A stretch of 64,000 nt of DNA from Bacteroidales bacterium (GTDB lineage: Bacteria; Bacteroidota; Bacteroidia; Bacteroidales; VadinHA17): positions 56,503 through 120,502 of the forward strand of contig JAIPBU010000005.1 of assembly GCA_021738535.1 (NCBI GenBank), written 5' to 3'. The position numbers were made by a program, and so were the translations under genes. This document shows positions 49,557-58,058 of the stretch, piece after piece (the stretch's first letter is position 1; every line of letters starts with the position of its first letter). Below the pieces are notes generated by a model. It made no database searches and was not told where the DNA came from. It saw nothing but the letters and a program-made list of their open reading frames with translations.

Positions 49557-50030
49557 ATGGCAAAAGATTTAAAAATTGATAATCTTGACAGGCAGATTCT
49601 GGATATTATTACAAAAAACGCCCGGATCCCTTATCTTGAAGTCGCGAGGGCTTGTAATGTCTCCGGGGCTGCAATACACCAGAGGGTGCAGAGATTAATC
49701 AAAGAAGGTGTTATTAAAGGCTCAGAGTTCAAAGTTGATCCTATTGCTGTTGGATTCAAAACATGTGCCTACATTGGAATTTTCCTGGAACACCCGGGAC
49801 ATTATAAATCAGTTATTAAAAAATTTGAAGAAGTTCCCGAGATTATAGAATGTCACTATACCACAGGTAATTACTCACTATTTATTAAAGTGTATGCGCA
49901 TGATAACGAGCATCTCAGGGATGTTCTTACTTACAGCATTCAGAATATTGACGGAGTTACCCGTACTGAAACCTTAATATCACTTGAGGAGTCGATAAAC
50001 AGGCAAATACCAGTGCTTTCTAAAGAATAG
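49557..50030 (+). CDS. Lrp/AsnC family transcriptional regulator
   Basis: A 157-residue feast/famine regulator: N-terminal HTH (LDRQILDIITKNARIPYLEV, VSGAAIHQRVQRLIKEGVI) and C-terminal RAM effector domain (CAYIGIFLE, VPEIIECHYTTGNYSLFIKV). Usually binds DNA as an octamer and responds to an amino acid; the ligand cannot be told. It is transcribed alone between pyrD and an SDR gene. Confidence 0.93.
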   Translation: MAKDLKIDNLDRQILDIITKNARIPYLEVARACNVSGAAIHQRVQRLIKEGVIKGSEFKVDPIAVGFKTCAYIGIFLEHPGHYKSVIKKFEEVPEIIECHYTTGNYSLFIKVYAHDNEHLRDVLTYSIQNIDGVTRTETLISLEESINRQIPVLSKE

Positions 50031-50072
50031 CAAAAGGTTTTGATCCAATTTTATTATAATCTGATAATCAAT

Positions 50073-50103
50073 AACCAATTGACAAAAATCAATTGACAAT
50101 TAA
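50073..50103. repeat. CCAATTGACAA word tract
   Basis: CCAATTGACAAAAATCAATTGACAATT; related words occur at 47634-47664 (CCAATTGCCAATTGACAA). Short non-coding low-complexity tract. Confidence 0.5.
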
Positions 50104-50121
50104 CACTAACTCTACTGTCGA

Positions 50122-50946
50122 ATGGCGAACATATTTTCTGGCAGGGTAGCTGTAATTACAGGTGCCAGCTCAGGTATAGGACTGGCTACATCCATTGAAT
50201 TTGCCCGGAGGGGAACAAAGGTTGTTATGGCTTCATCCAATAAGGAGAAGCTGGAAAAAGCAGCTGAACCAATTATCAAAGATGGATATGATGTAATAAC
50301 GGTCAAAACCGATGTTTCCAGCGAGGAAGAGTGTCAGAAGCTTGTAAAAAAAGCAGTTGATACCTATGGAGGAATAGACTTTCTTATTAATAATGCAGGT
50401 ATATCAATGAGGGCCCGCTTCGCCGATATGGATCTCGAAGTAATGCGCAGGGTGATGGATATTAATTTCTGGGGCACGGTTCATTGTACCCGTTATGCCC
50501 TGAAGTATATCATCGAGAGAAAAGGAACTATTGTAGGAGTGTCATCCGTGGCCGGGTTTCACGGACTGCCGGGCAGGACAGGCTATTCAGCAAGTAAGTT
50601 TGCCATGCACGGTTTCCTTGAAACAGTGAGGATAGAAAACCTGAAATCAGGACTTAATGTTATGATAATTGCCCCGGGCTTTACACGTACAAACATACGC
50701 ATGACAGCTCTCACGGGAGATGGTAGTGCCCAGGGAGAATCGCCCCGGAAAGAAGAAAAAATGATGAGCCCTGAATATGTTGCCCGGTGGATACTGAAAG
50801 GAATAGTCAAGAAAAAGAGAAATAAAATAATGACCTGGGATGGCCGTCTGACTGCTCTTTTTCAAAGAATTACGCCCGCTATGGTAGACCATGCTTATTA
50901 CCGGGCAATGCTGAATGAACCTGGTTCACCACTTGCTGAAAAATAA
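50122..50946 (+). CDS. SDR family oxidoreductase
   Basis: A 274-residue short-chain dehydrogenase/reductase: cofactor loop TGASSGIGLATSIEF, LINNAGISM, catalytic Ser in GVSSVAGFHGLPG and YSASKFAMHGF. The length and C-terminal WILKGIVKKKRNKIMTW resemble the membrane-associated 11-beta-HSD-like branch acting on lipids or steroids, but the substrate is not readable. Transcribed alone. Confidence 0.88.
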   Translation: MANIFSGRVAVITGASSGIGLATSIEFARRGTKVVMASSNKEKLEKAAEPIIKDGYDVITVKTDVSSEEECQKLVKKAVDTYGGIDFLINNAGISMRARFADMDLEVMRRVMDINFWGTVHCTRYALKYIIERKGTIVGVSSVAGFHGLPGRTGYSASKFAMHGFLETVRIENLKSGLNVMIIAPGFTRTNIRMTALTGDGSAQGESPRKEEKMMSPEYVARWILKGIVKKKRNKIMTWDGRLTALFQRITPAMVDHAYYRAMLNEPGSPLAEK

Positions 50947-51080
50947 CCCTAACGCATGTTGTAAATTACTCTCGAGCCAGTTCCGGCCAGCCCCGCGGGA
51001 CCAATTACCCTTGTTATGTTTTTTTGTTTCATTCGTCATATCAGTGAGAAACAAATTATTGAAACAAAAAAAGAAAAATC

Positions 51081-51572
51081 ATGAAAAGGATTATTACTCC
51101 ATTACTAATGCTGCTTTTTACAGCAAGCTTAAGTGCACAGAGCTCAATAGACCGCTTATTCGACAAATACCAGGGTAAAGACGGTTTTGTTACTGTCACA
51201 GTCTCCGGTAGCTTTCTTAAAATGATGGGAGATTTTGACGATGACGATGAATTCCTGAAACATTCAGATAAGTTTTCAGCAATTCGCATCCTTGCCCAGG
51301 AAGACGATTTTATGGAAGTTGATAACTTCTATGATATGGTAATTGACGAAATAGAAAAGGGCGGCTATGAAGAGATGGTAAGAATTAATTCAGCTGATTC
51401 TGATGTAAAGATCATGGTGAAAGCTGATGGAGATGTTTTTACTGAATTCCTGCTCGTGGCAGGAGGTGATGATAATGCCATCATACAGATTAAGGGCAGG
51501 CTTACCCGGGAAATGGTAAGGGAAATGTCAGAATCAGTGGATGATGATAATATCCACTTCGGAATGAATTAA
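51081..51572 (+). CDS. DUF4252 protein, first of three
   Basis: A 163-residue secreted protein with signal peptide MKRIITPLLMLLFTASLSAQ and one DUF4252 domain (SIDRLFDKYQGKDGFVTVTV, then FSAIRILAQEDD and FTEFLLVAGGDDNAIIQIKG). The family is Bacteroidota-specific and uncharacterised. It lies 53 bp before an ECF sigma gene whose downstream neighbours are an anti-sigma protein and two more DUF4252 proteins. Confidence 0.88.
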   Translation: MKRIITPLLMLLFTASLSAQSSIDRLFDKYQGKDGFVTVTVSGSFLKMMGDFDDDDEFLKHSDKFSAIRILAQEDDFMEVDNFYDMVIDEIEKGGYEEMVRINSADSDVKIMVKADGDVFTEFLLVAGGDDNAIIQIKGRLTREMVREMSESVDDDNIHFGMN

Positions 51573-51625
51573 ATTGTATAGATTAGTTAACTTTAGAGCC
51601 TGGAATATCGGCTAAAGATGCATAT

Positions 51626-52141
51626 ATGACCAGGAAGGAATTTGAATCTGACATATTACCTTTCAGTACACAGCTGTACCGTTTTGCCTTCCGCTTCCTT
51701 ACCAACACAGAGGAAGCGGAAGATGCAGTCCAGGAGGTGTTCCTGAAGCTCTGGAAGATGCGTGACAAACTTTCGGAATACAATAACCTGAAGGCATTTG
51801 CTATGACAGTAACACGTAATCACTGCCTGGATATACTGAGAAAAAAACGCACAGATTATCTTGATGACACCGGAACCGAAGATACCAGGACCAATGGCAT
51901 GATTAATGAAGATGTTCTTGAAAAGAAAGAGAATTTTAATATAATTACAGGTATTATTAATTCCCTCCCGGATAGTTACAGGTCTGTTATATGGCTGCAT
52001 GATGTTGACGGCTATGATTACACGGAGATTGCTGAGAAGATGGGAACAGATGTTAAAAACCTGAGGGTTAAACTTTCCAGGGCAAGAAAAATGGTGCGTG
52101 AAGAACTAAAAAAAAAGAATTATGAACTGGTCAGCGCTTGA
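51626..52141 (+). CDS. RNA polymerase ECF sigma factor
   Basis: A 171-residue sigma-70 family protein with regions 2 and 4 only. Region 2: LYRFAFRFLTNTEEAEDAVQ, EVFLKLWKMRD, NLKAFAMTVTRNHCLDILRK. Region 4: LPDSYRSVIWLHDVDGYDYT, EIAEKMGTDVKNLRVKLSRA. Its 3' end overlaps the putative anti-sigma gene by 20 bases, so they are cotranslated. Signal unknown; the neighbours are all envelope proteins. Confidence 0.95.
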   Translation: MTRKEFESDILPFSTQLYRFAFRFLTNTEEAEDAVQEVFLKLWKMRDKLSEYNNLKAFAMTVTRNHCLDILRKKRTDYLDDTGTEDTRTNGMINEDVLEKKENFNIITGIINSLPDSYRSVIWLHDVDGYDYTEIAEKMGTDVKNLRVKLSRARKMVREELKKKNYELVSA

Positions 52142-52703
52142 CAGATTATTGGACAAATATTATTCAGGTGATACTTCCCGCGAAGAGGTGGAGCAATTAC
52201 TTGAATATCTCGGTCAACCCGGCCTGCCCGGGCAGTACGAGGAAGACAGGTTACTTCTGCAGTCTCTTTATGGAGATGAAGCTGCACCTGGACCTTCCCC
52301 GGACTTCAATAATAGAATATTAAATGCAATTGATGATTATGAAGCGGAGAAGAAACTGAGCAGGGCTAAAAGACAACTTTACGCTGTTGTCTCAGCAGCT
52401 GCATCTGTGTTGATAATTATCAGCATATGGTTTACTGTGGGCAGGGAAAACAGCTTTGAAGATACTTACAGCGATCCTCAGCTGGCATATAATGAAACTG
52501 TTGAGATTCTTTATACAGTTTCTGCCAACCTTAACAGGGGCAGGGAAGAGATGGACAACCTGGATGCACTGGTCACAACTAAAGAAAGATTGCAGAAAGT
52601 GCCCGAAGCAGGTAATGTGATAAAAGATGATCTTGAACAGCTTAAATACCTGGGTAAAAGCATGAAAATGCTGGGCATCACGGATAAGGATAATAATAAG
52701 TAA
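52122..52703 (+). CDS. Probable anti-sigma factor, single-pass membrane protein
   Basis: A 193-residue protein with an acidic N-terminal cytoplasmic part of about 88 residues (LDKYYSGDTSREEVEQLLEY), one membrane helix (YAVVSAAASVLIIISIWFTV) and a periplasmic part of about 85 residues. The size, topology and 20-base overlap with the ECF gene are those of anti-sigma factors. No ZAS zinc motif is present, so the call rests on topology and position. Confidence 0.75.
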   Translation: MNWSALDRLLDKYYSGDTSREEVEQLLEYLGQPGLPGQYEEDRLLLQSLYGDEAAPGPSPDFNNRILNAIDDYEAEKKLSRAKRQLYAVVSAAASVLIIISIWFTVGRENSFEDTYSDPQLAYNETVEILYTVSANLNRGREEMDNLDALVTTKERLQKVPEAGNVIKDDLEQLKYLGKSMKMLGITDKDNNK

Positions 52704-52711
52704 AACCAAAT

Positions 52712-53221
52712 ATGATGAAAAAAATAATTCCGGTATTCATTTTACTATTCATCTCTCTTGCATCTGTTGCACAGAGAAATGCTATAGATGAGATGTTTGA
52801 TAAATATTCAGGCAGGGATGGTATTACTACTGTGTATATTTCAAGTAAAATGTTCAGTATGATGGCCAGGGTGGATCTTGATGATGAAGAATTACAGGAT
52901 GTAATCAAGAACCTTAAAACAATACGTATCCTTACCGTTGAAGACCAGGAACTTAATAATAAACTGGATTTTTTCAGCGAACTGTCCGGTCAACATGACT
53001 TCAGCGATTATGAAGAACTTATGGTGGTGAAGGAAAGTGGTAAGAATCTTAAATTCCTGGTAAAGGAAAAAGGAAAAAGAATTGATGAATTGTTAATGAT
53101 AGGGGGCGGACCGGGACAGAACGTCCTGATATCCATTAAAGGCGATCTTGATCTTGACAATATATCAAGTATCAGCCGTACCATGGGGATTAAAGAACTA
53201 CAAAACGGAATAGATTATTGA
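52712..53221 (+). CDS. DUF4252 protein, second of three
   Basis: A 169-residue secreted protein: signal MMKKIIPVFILLFISLASVA, then AIDEMFDKYSGRDGITTVYI and the family pattern KTIRILTVEDQE ... IDELLMIGGGPGQNVLISIKG. Clearly paralogous to the first copy. It starts 8 bp after the anti-sigma gene, tying the family to the sigma system. Confidence 0.88.
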   Translation: MMKKIIPVFILLFISLASVAQRNAIDEMFDKYSGRDGITTVYISSKMFSMMARVDLDDEELQDVIKNLKTIRILTVEDQELNNKLDFFSELSGQHDFSDYEELMVVKESGKNLKFLVKEKGKRIDELLMIGGGPGQNVLISIKGDLDLDNISSISRTMGIKELQNGIDY

Positions 53222-53222
53222 T

Positions 53223-53741
53223 ATGAGATATATTAGGATAAGCATTCTGCTTGCTTTAACAGCAATACTATTTTCCTGCTCAGACAGGAGGAAAAATGAC
53301 GATATCTTCAGCCGGTTCGAGGGTGAACGCGGAATATACATGATTAAATTGCCACCGGTACTTTTCATGAAGCTCATTGGTATGGAAGAGGAAAGTATAG
53401 ATCCTGATAAACTGGGCAATGTCGATCTTGTTAAACTAATGATTTACAGCAGAGAAGATGCCACCGCTGATGATGTGGATGATATGCTGGGCAGCCTGAA
53501 AGAAGAGTTCAGGTCATATCAATATGAAAACCTCCTGGGATTTAACTCAGGCGGTGCCTTCATGACAGTTTATATGCTTGAAAATGAAGAGTACGTAAGT
53601 GATGTGATGATCCTTTTTAAAGAAAGCAATTCTCTTGCATGTCTCGGCTTATCAGGCAAACTGAATGGTAAAGAGATATTTAAGTTTGCTACTGAAATTG
53701 AATACAATAAGCTGAAAGACTTTATTGATAATAAGCAATAA
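53223..53741 (+). CDS. DUF4252 lipoprotein, third of three
   Basis: A 172-residue lipoprotein: LLALTAILFSC lipobox with Cys19, then a DUF4252-like domain (DDIFSRFEGERGIYMIKLPP, KLMIYSREDATADDVD, YVSDVMILFKESNSLACLGL). It is more diverged than the other two and starts 1 bp after the second. Membrane anchoring may let it present the sensor function to the anti-sigma protein; this is speculative. Confidence 0.85.
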   Translation: MRYIRISILLALTAILFSCSDRRKNDDIFSRFEGERGIYMIKLPPVLFMKLIGMEEESIDPDKLGNVDLVKLMIYSREDATADDVDDMLGSLKEEFRSYQYENLLGFNSGGAFMTVYMLENEEYVSDVMILFKESNSLACLGLSGKLNGKEIFKFATEIEYNKLKDFIDNKQ

Positions 53742-53867
53742 ATACTCTTCTTTTTTCTTTTTCTCCGGATATGACATTAGCAATATATCCCTGACCAATG
53801 CAATTTTTATTTACGGTTTTGATATTTATACCAATTAGTCTACATTAGCGTAAATAAAAATTACAGC

Positions 53868-54965
53868 ATGAATATAAATCATTTGAAAAAACCGGTGCTC
53901 ATACTGTTGGCTGTTCTGGCTATTAACACACAGGAGGGCAAAGCCCAGCTTGAAACAGATTTTTTTAAGTCGGGCATCAACGATGGAATGAAGCTTATGG
54001 AAGCATACATATCACCCTTTGCAAATGCTTTTGGTGCCGGTTTTAATTCGGCATGGTACAATACCGCCAAACCACATAAATTCGGAGGTTTCGATGTTAC
54101 TCTCAGCGTAAGTGCCGGCTTCGTTCCTGATGATGCACTTGAGTTTGACCTGGCAGACATTGAGTTCTCAAATCTGCAACTGGTAAATCCTGCAGCAGGC
54201 AGTATAGCTCCCACCATTGCCGGTGAAACTGAATCAGGACCTGCCCTTCATGCACTTCAGCCTGTACCCGGGTATCCCGGCACAGAAGTGGAAGTCGTTA
54301 ATTTTAACTCCCCCCAGGGAACCGGTTTTGGTGTAGTACCTGCCCCTATGTTGCAGGCAGGAATCGGTTTACCACTGGGATCTGAAATAAAATTAAGGTA
54401 TATACCCAATACACCTGTTGATGAAGGATCATTACAGCTGTTTGGAGGTGGGCTTATGAAAAGCATTACCGAGCATATTAAAGCTTTTAATTTATTGCCT
54501 GTAAATATCTCTGCCTTTGCTGGTTATAACAAGCTTAGCGGAACTATACCAATAAGTGTGCAGCCCGAATCAGATATGTATTATACCAACTATACTCTGG
54601 CTGATTTCAACGACCAGGTCTTTAATGTTGATGTTACATCATGGAATGTATCTCTGATCGGTTCGGTTGATATACCCATGGTTTCAGGATATGCAGGTAT
54701 AGGTTACAGTAAAACGGCAACTGTACTTGCTGTAGACGGCTACATTCCACTGCCTACTGTTGATCCGGCAATATCCACTACCTCACCGGTGTATAAGGAT
54801 GAAGGTGTTGTGGAAGATGTGGAAGAAATAAATATCGAAAATTATTCAGGCCTGAGGTTAAATGTAGGGGCACGACTTAAACTGGCTGTATTTACTATAC
54901 ATGCCGATTATACTTATGCCGATTATAACGTGTTCACCGCAGGAATAGGCATCTCATTCAGGTAG
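53868..54965 (+). CDS. DUF6588-like outer-membrane protein
   Basis: A 365-residue secreted protein with signal peptide LILLAVLAINTQEGKAQ. The mature part resembles the DUF6588 family: ISPFANAFGAGFNSAWYNTA, KPHKFGGFDVTLSVSAGFVP, and a long run of amphipathic strands ending in Phe-Arg (ADYNVFTAGIGISFR), as in a beta-barrel. Function unknown. Transcribed alone after a 126-bp gap. Confidence 0.65.
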   Translation: MNINHLKKPVLILLAVLAINTQEGKAQLETDFFKSGINDGMKLMEAYISPFANAFGAGFNSAWYNTAKPHKFGGFDVTLSVSAGFVPDDALEFDLADIEFSNLQLVNPAAGSIAPTIAGETESGPALHALQPVPGYPGTEVEVVNFNSPQGTGFGVVPAPMLQAGIGLPLGSEIKLRYIPNTPVDEGSLQLFGGGLMKSITEHIKAFNLLPVNISAFAGYNKLSGTIPISVQPESDMYYTNYTLADFNDQVFNVDVTSWNVSLIGSVDIPMVSGYAGIGYSKTATVLAVDGYIPLPTVDPAISTTSPVYKDEGVVEDVEEINIENYSGLRLNVGARLKLAVFTIHADYTYADYNVFTAGIGISFR

Positions 54966-55082
54966 ACTCAAAAGCAGCAACCAGTTGCCAGGTTTCGGTG
55001 CGTAAAAAATTACGCATCTGCAAACCTGCATCTATTATTATTCTCACCCTCCGGGCGAGACTTTTCAGAGGGGACTCATTAT

Positions 55083-55113
55083 TCCAATAATCCATTAATC
55101 CACCAATCCATTC
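55083..55113. repeat. 'AATCCATTAATCCA' word tract
   Basis: Imprecise CCAATAATCCATTAATCCACC repeat, similar to 42898-42945; lies immediately before the relA promoter. Confidence 0.5.
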
Positions 55114-55121
55114 TTTATTAT

Positions 55122-55129
55122 TATTTTTG
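55122..55129 (+). promoter_or_regulatory. -7 element (TATTTTTG) for the RelA/SpoT gene
   Basis: TATTTTTG, 24 bp before the TTG start at 55154; supports that start. Confidence 0.5.
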
Positions 55130-55153
55130 TACCCGGAATAAACCGTTAATACA

Positions 55154-57355
55154 TTGAAGGACGAGAAAACAACCATAAAAAACAGGTACAGGGCGCTGCT
55201 CAGAGCCTCTTCCGGTGTTATAAAAGACAGGGATGACCAGCGCAGGGTAAGGAAGGCACTTTCAATACTAATGGATTGCCTTGGCGGGAAAAAGACCATA
55301 ACAGGCGAATCATCTGTTATTCATGCACTTTCCGTTGCACGGATAGTGGTGGCTGAAATGGGCATGGGAATGTCATCACTTATAGCTGCAATACTGCATG
55401 ATTGTGCAGGAAAATTAGATCTGTCCGATAAAGAAATTAAGGAAACTTTTGGTGACAATGTCCTTAAAGTCCTTGAAGGACTGTCAAATATAGAAAACAT
55501 TGAAACTAACCGTTCAACTTACCAGGCTGAGAATTTCCTCAGGCTTATATTAAGCCTCGCTGATGATATAAGAGTAATACTGATCAGACTGGTGGAGCGA
55601 CTCGAATATATGCGGTTGCTGGATGGAGCAAAAAAAGATATCAGGCTTAGAATAGCATCGGAATCATACTTTCTTTATGCCCCGCTGGCCCACAGGCTTG
55701 GGCTATATAATCTTAAATCGGAGATGGAGGACAGGGCCATGATGTACCTTGATCCCGGGGCATACGAGTCTGTTGCCCAAAAACTAAAGCAAACAACATC
55801 ATCCCGTAACAGGCTGATAAGGGATTTTTCGAAGCCCCTGAAAGAGCAACTTGAAAAACTGAATATTTCATATGAAATTAAGGGCCGGACAAAGTCAGTG
55901 CATTCAATATGGCAGAAGATGAAGCGCCAGGGGGTTGAGTTTGAAGAAGTATATGATGTCTTTGCCCTTAGAATTATTATCGATACCGACAGGACAAAAG
56001 AAAAAGCCGATTGCTGGCAGGTATATTCAGTGGTTACCGATATGTACCAGCCAAACCCCAGCAGGCTGAGGGACTGGATATCAGTGCCCAAATCAAATGG
56101 CTACGAGAGCCTGCATACTACCGTTATGGGTCCCCGCAATAAATGGGTGGAGGTGCAGATACGCTCAAGAAGAATGGATGAGATAGCTGAGAAAGGCCTT
56201 GCTGCGCATTTTAAATATAAAGGTGGCAGCGGCGATAGTGCAATTGATAAGTGGCTTACCAGTATGCGCGAGATACTGGAATCATATGAAAAAGGAGACA
56301 AGGAGATGATGGACCAGGTAAGGTCCGGATTGTATACTGATGAAGTTTTTGTTTTCACCCCGCGCGGCGACCTGAAGCGGCTGGAGGCTGGAGCAACCGT
56401 ACTCGACTTTGCATTTGAGATTCATACCCAGGTGGGCGAAACTTGCGTGGGAGGCAAGGTAAATGGTAAGAATGTGGGTATTAAGCATGTTCTTGGTAAC
56501 GGCGACCAGGTATCTGTGCTGACATCCAAAAAGCAAAAACCCAAGCAGGACTGGTTGTCCTTTGCAAAAACAGGAAAAGCTAAAAGCAGGATTAAGAGTG
56601 CACTGAACGCGGAGAAGGTAAAATCGGCAGCAGAGGGCAGGGAGATGTTATCCAGGCGCTTGAAGAACTGGAAAATGGATTATAGTGATGCGCTGGTTAA
56701 AAAATTACTTGTTCATTATAAGCTTCCCAATGCCACTGAACTCTATCATAAGATACAAACAGAAAAGATTGATCTTAAGGATGTTAAGGAATTCCTGAAG
56801 AACCCGGAGATCCCGGATTCTCAAAAAAAGGAAGTTAACAAGGCTGATACTGGAGAAAACCTCGGGGAGGAAGTAGAGAACAATGTTGCTGAAAGCCTTA
56901 AATTCTCAGATTACCTGGTAATCGAGGATAAGGTGGAAGGTCTTGATTATAAGTTGTCTAAATGCTGCAACCCGGTTCCGGGAGATAAGATATTTGGCTT
57001 TGTAACTATTACAGAGGGTATTAAGATTCATCGTATAAATTGTCCCAATGCGGCAAACCTGATGGCGAATTATCCCTACCGCGTATTGATGGCCAGGTGG
57101 ACAGATATGGAAGAAAGCCCTGCCTTTCAGACGGCTGTAAGGATAGTCGGTATTGAAGACCATGCCATGATAACCCGTATATATGACATACTTACCGCAT
57201 ATAAAGTGAGCCTTCGGAATTTTAAATACGAAAATCATGACGGAATGTTTGAAGGGATACTTTATTTGTTTGTTCCCAATACAAACATCCTTAATGGATT
57301 AATAAAAAAACTGTCCAGGATAGAGGGGGTGCTCAAGGTAAACCGTTATGATTAA
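55154..57355 (+). CDS. relA: RelA/SpoT-family (p)ppGpp synthetase with degenerate hydrolase half
   Basis: A 733-residue stringent-response enzyme starting with TTG. The N-terminal HD region is altered: the usual HDxxED reads HDCAGK, and DRLHNMR reads ERLEYMR, so hydrolysis is probably lost. The synthetase half is intact: IKGRTKSVHSIWQKMK, YDVFALRIIIDT, PKSNGYESLHTTVMGP and EVQIRSRRMDEIAEKGLAAH. Then TGS (VFVFTPRGDLKRLEAGATVL), a CCNPVPGD zinc-finger-like motif and an ACT domain. It therefore acts mainly as a synthase; a SpoT-type hydrolase is expected elsewhere. Confidence 0.93.
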   Translation: MKDEKTTIKNRYRALLRASSGVIKDRDDQRRVRKALSILMDCLGGKKTITGESSVIHALSVARIVVAEMGMGMSSLIAAILHDCAGKLDLSDKEIKETFGDNVLKVLEGLSNIENIETNRSTYQAENFLRLILSLADDIRVILIRLVERLEYMRLLDGAKKDIRLRIASESYFLYAPLAHRLGLYNLKSEMEDRAMMYLDPGAYESVAQKLKQTTSSRNRLIRDFSKPLKEQLEKLNISYEIKGRTKSVHSIWQKMKRQGVEFEEVYDVFALRIIIDTDRTKEKADCWQVYSVVTDMYQPNPSRLRDWISVPKSNGYESLHTTVMGPRNKWVEVQIRSRRMDEIAEKGLAAHFKYKGGSGDSAIDKWLTSMREILESYEKGDKEMMDQVRSGLYTDEVFVFTPRGDLKRLEAGATVLDFAFEIHTQVGETCVGGKVNGKNVGIKHVLGNGDQVSVLTSKKQKPKQDWLSFAKTGKAKSRIKSALNAEKVKSAAEGREMLSRRLKNWKMDYSDALVKKLLVHYKLPNATELYHKIQTEKIDLKDVKEFLKNPEIPDSQKKEVNKADTGENLGEEVENNVAESLKFSDYLVIEDKVEGLDYKLSKCCNPVPGDKIFGFVTITEGIKIHRINCPNAANLMANYPYRVLMARWTDMEESPAFQTAVRIVGIEDHAMITRIYDILTAYKVSLRNFKYENHDGMFEGILYLFVPNTNILNGLIKKLSRIEGVLKVNRYD

Positions 57356-57396
57356 TATTATTTTGAAATATTTACAGAATACATTAGATTTACACC

Positions 57397-57990
57397 ATGC
57401 GTAAGTTATTAATCATATCATGCATATTATTCCTTGGCATTAATCTGAGTGCTCAGAATCCGTATATCAACCCGGGCATTTTTTATATGCCGGCCCCGGG
57501 ACCCGAAAAATATTTTGCCGACAACAATGGCAGCACCCGGGATGAAGACCATTCATGGGCCCAATACCAGGTTAACACCGGTGTTATGTTTAATAGCTTA
57601 AATGGCTTTAATTCAGCATATACATGGCTGTCACCTTCAGTATTACTTCCGGTAGGATCTAAATTCGCCGTAAGTATAGGGGGCACATATGTAAACAGTT
57701 ATTATCCCGGTTTTAATGATGGAGAAAGCGGCAGTACATCTGATTTCATAATGAATGTGAGTGGTATTTATTCGCTTAATGAGAAGATGACTGTTTTCGG
57801 TTCTTACTCCAAATCCTTGATGAATAACGGTATGTTCGGAGAAAAAGGCTTTGAATCCATGACCTTTGGCATGGAATTCAGACCCCTGCCCAATGTACGC
57901 ATAGGTGCAAGTGTTACCACCACCAACGGGATGAATCCCTATTATATGAACTCCGGGTATTTTCCAAACCGTTACAGGCCGTATTATTAA
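57397..57990 (+). CDS. Small secreted barrel-like protein, unrecognised
   Basis: A 197-residue protein with signal peptide MRKLLIISCILFLGINLSAQ. The remainder has alternating strand patterns (VNTGVMFNSL, KFAVSIGGTYVN, MNVSGIYSLNEKMTVFGSYS, FGMEFRPLPNVRIGASVTTT) and an Asn/Tyr/Gly-rich tail, suggesting a small outer-membrane barrel. No family recognised. Transcribed alone, 41 bp after relA. Confidence 0.65.
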   Translation: MRKLLIISCILFLGINLSAQNPYINPGIFYMPAPGPEKYFADNNGSTRDEDHSWAQYQVNTGVMFNSLNGFNSAYTWLSPSVLLPVGSKFAVSIGGTYVNSYYPGFNDGESGSTSDFIMNVSGIYSLNEKMTVFGSYSKSLMNNGMFGEKGFESMTFGMEFRPLPNVRIGASVTTTNGMNPYYMNSGYFPNRYRPYY

Positions 57991-57992
57991 TT

Positions 57993-58046
57993 CAGTCTAC
58001 AACCGGTAGTCGGCAGTCATCGGTCATCAGTCTGCAGTCGGCAAGT
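57993..58046. repeat. 'GTCGGCAGTCATCGGTCATCAGTC' word tract
   Basis: Imprecise CGGCAGTCAT / CGGTCATCAG / TCTGCAGTCGG words in the convergent gap between the small barrel protein and the TonB receptor. Confidence 0.5.
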
Positions 58047-58058
58047 TCACTTCAATTA

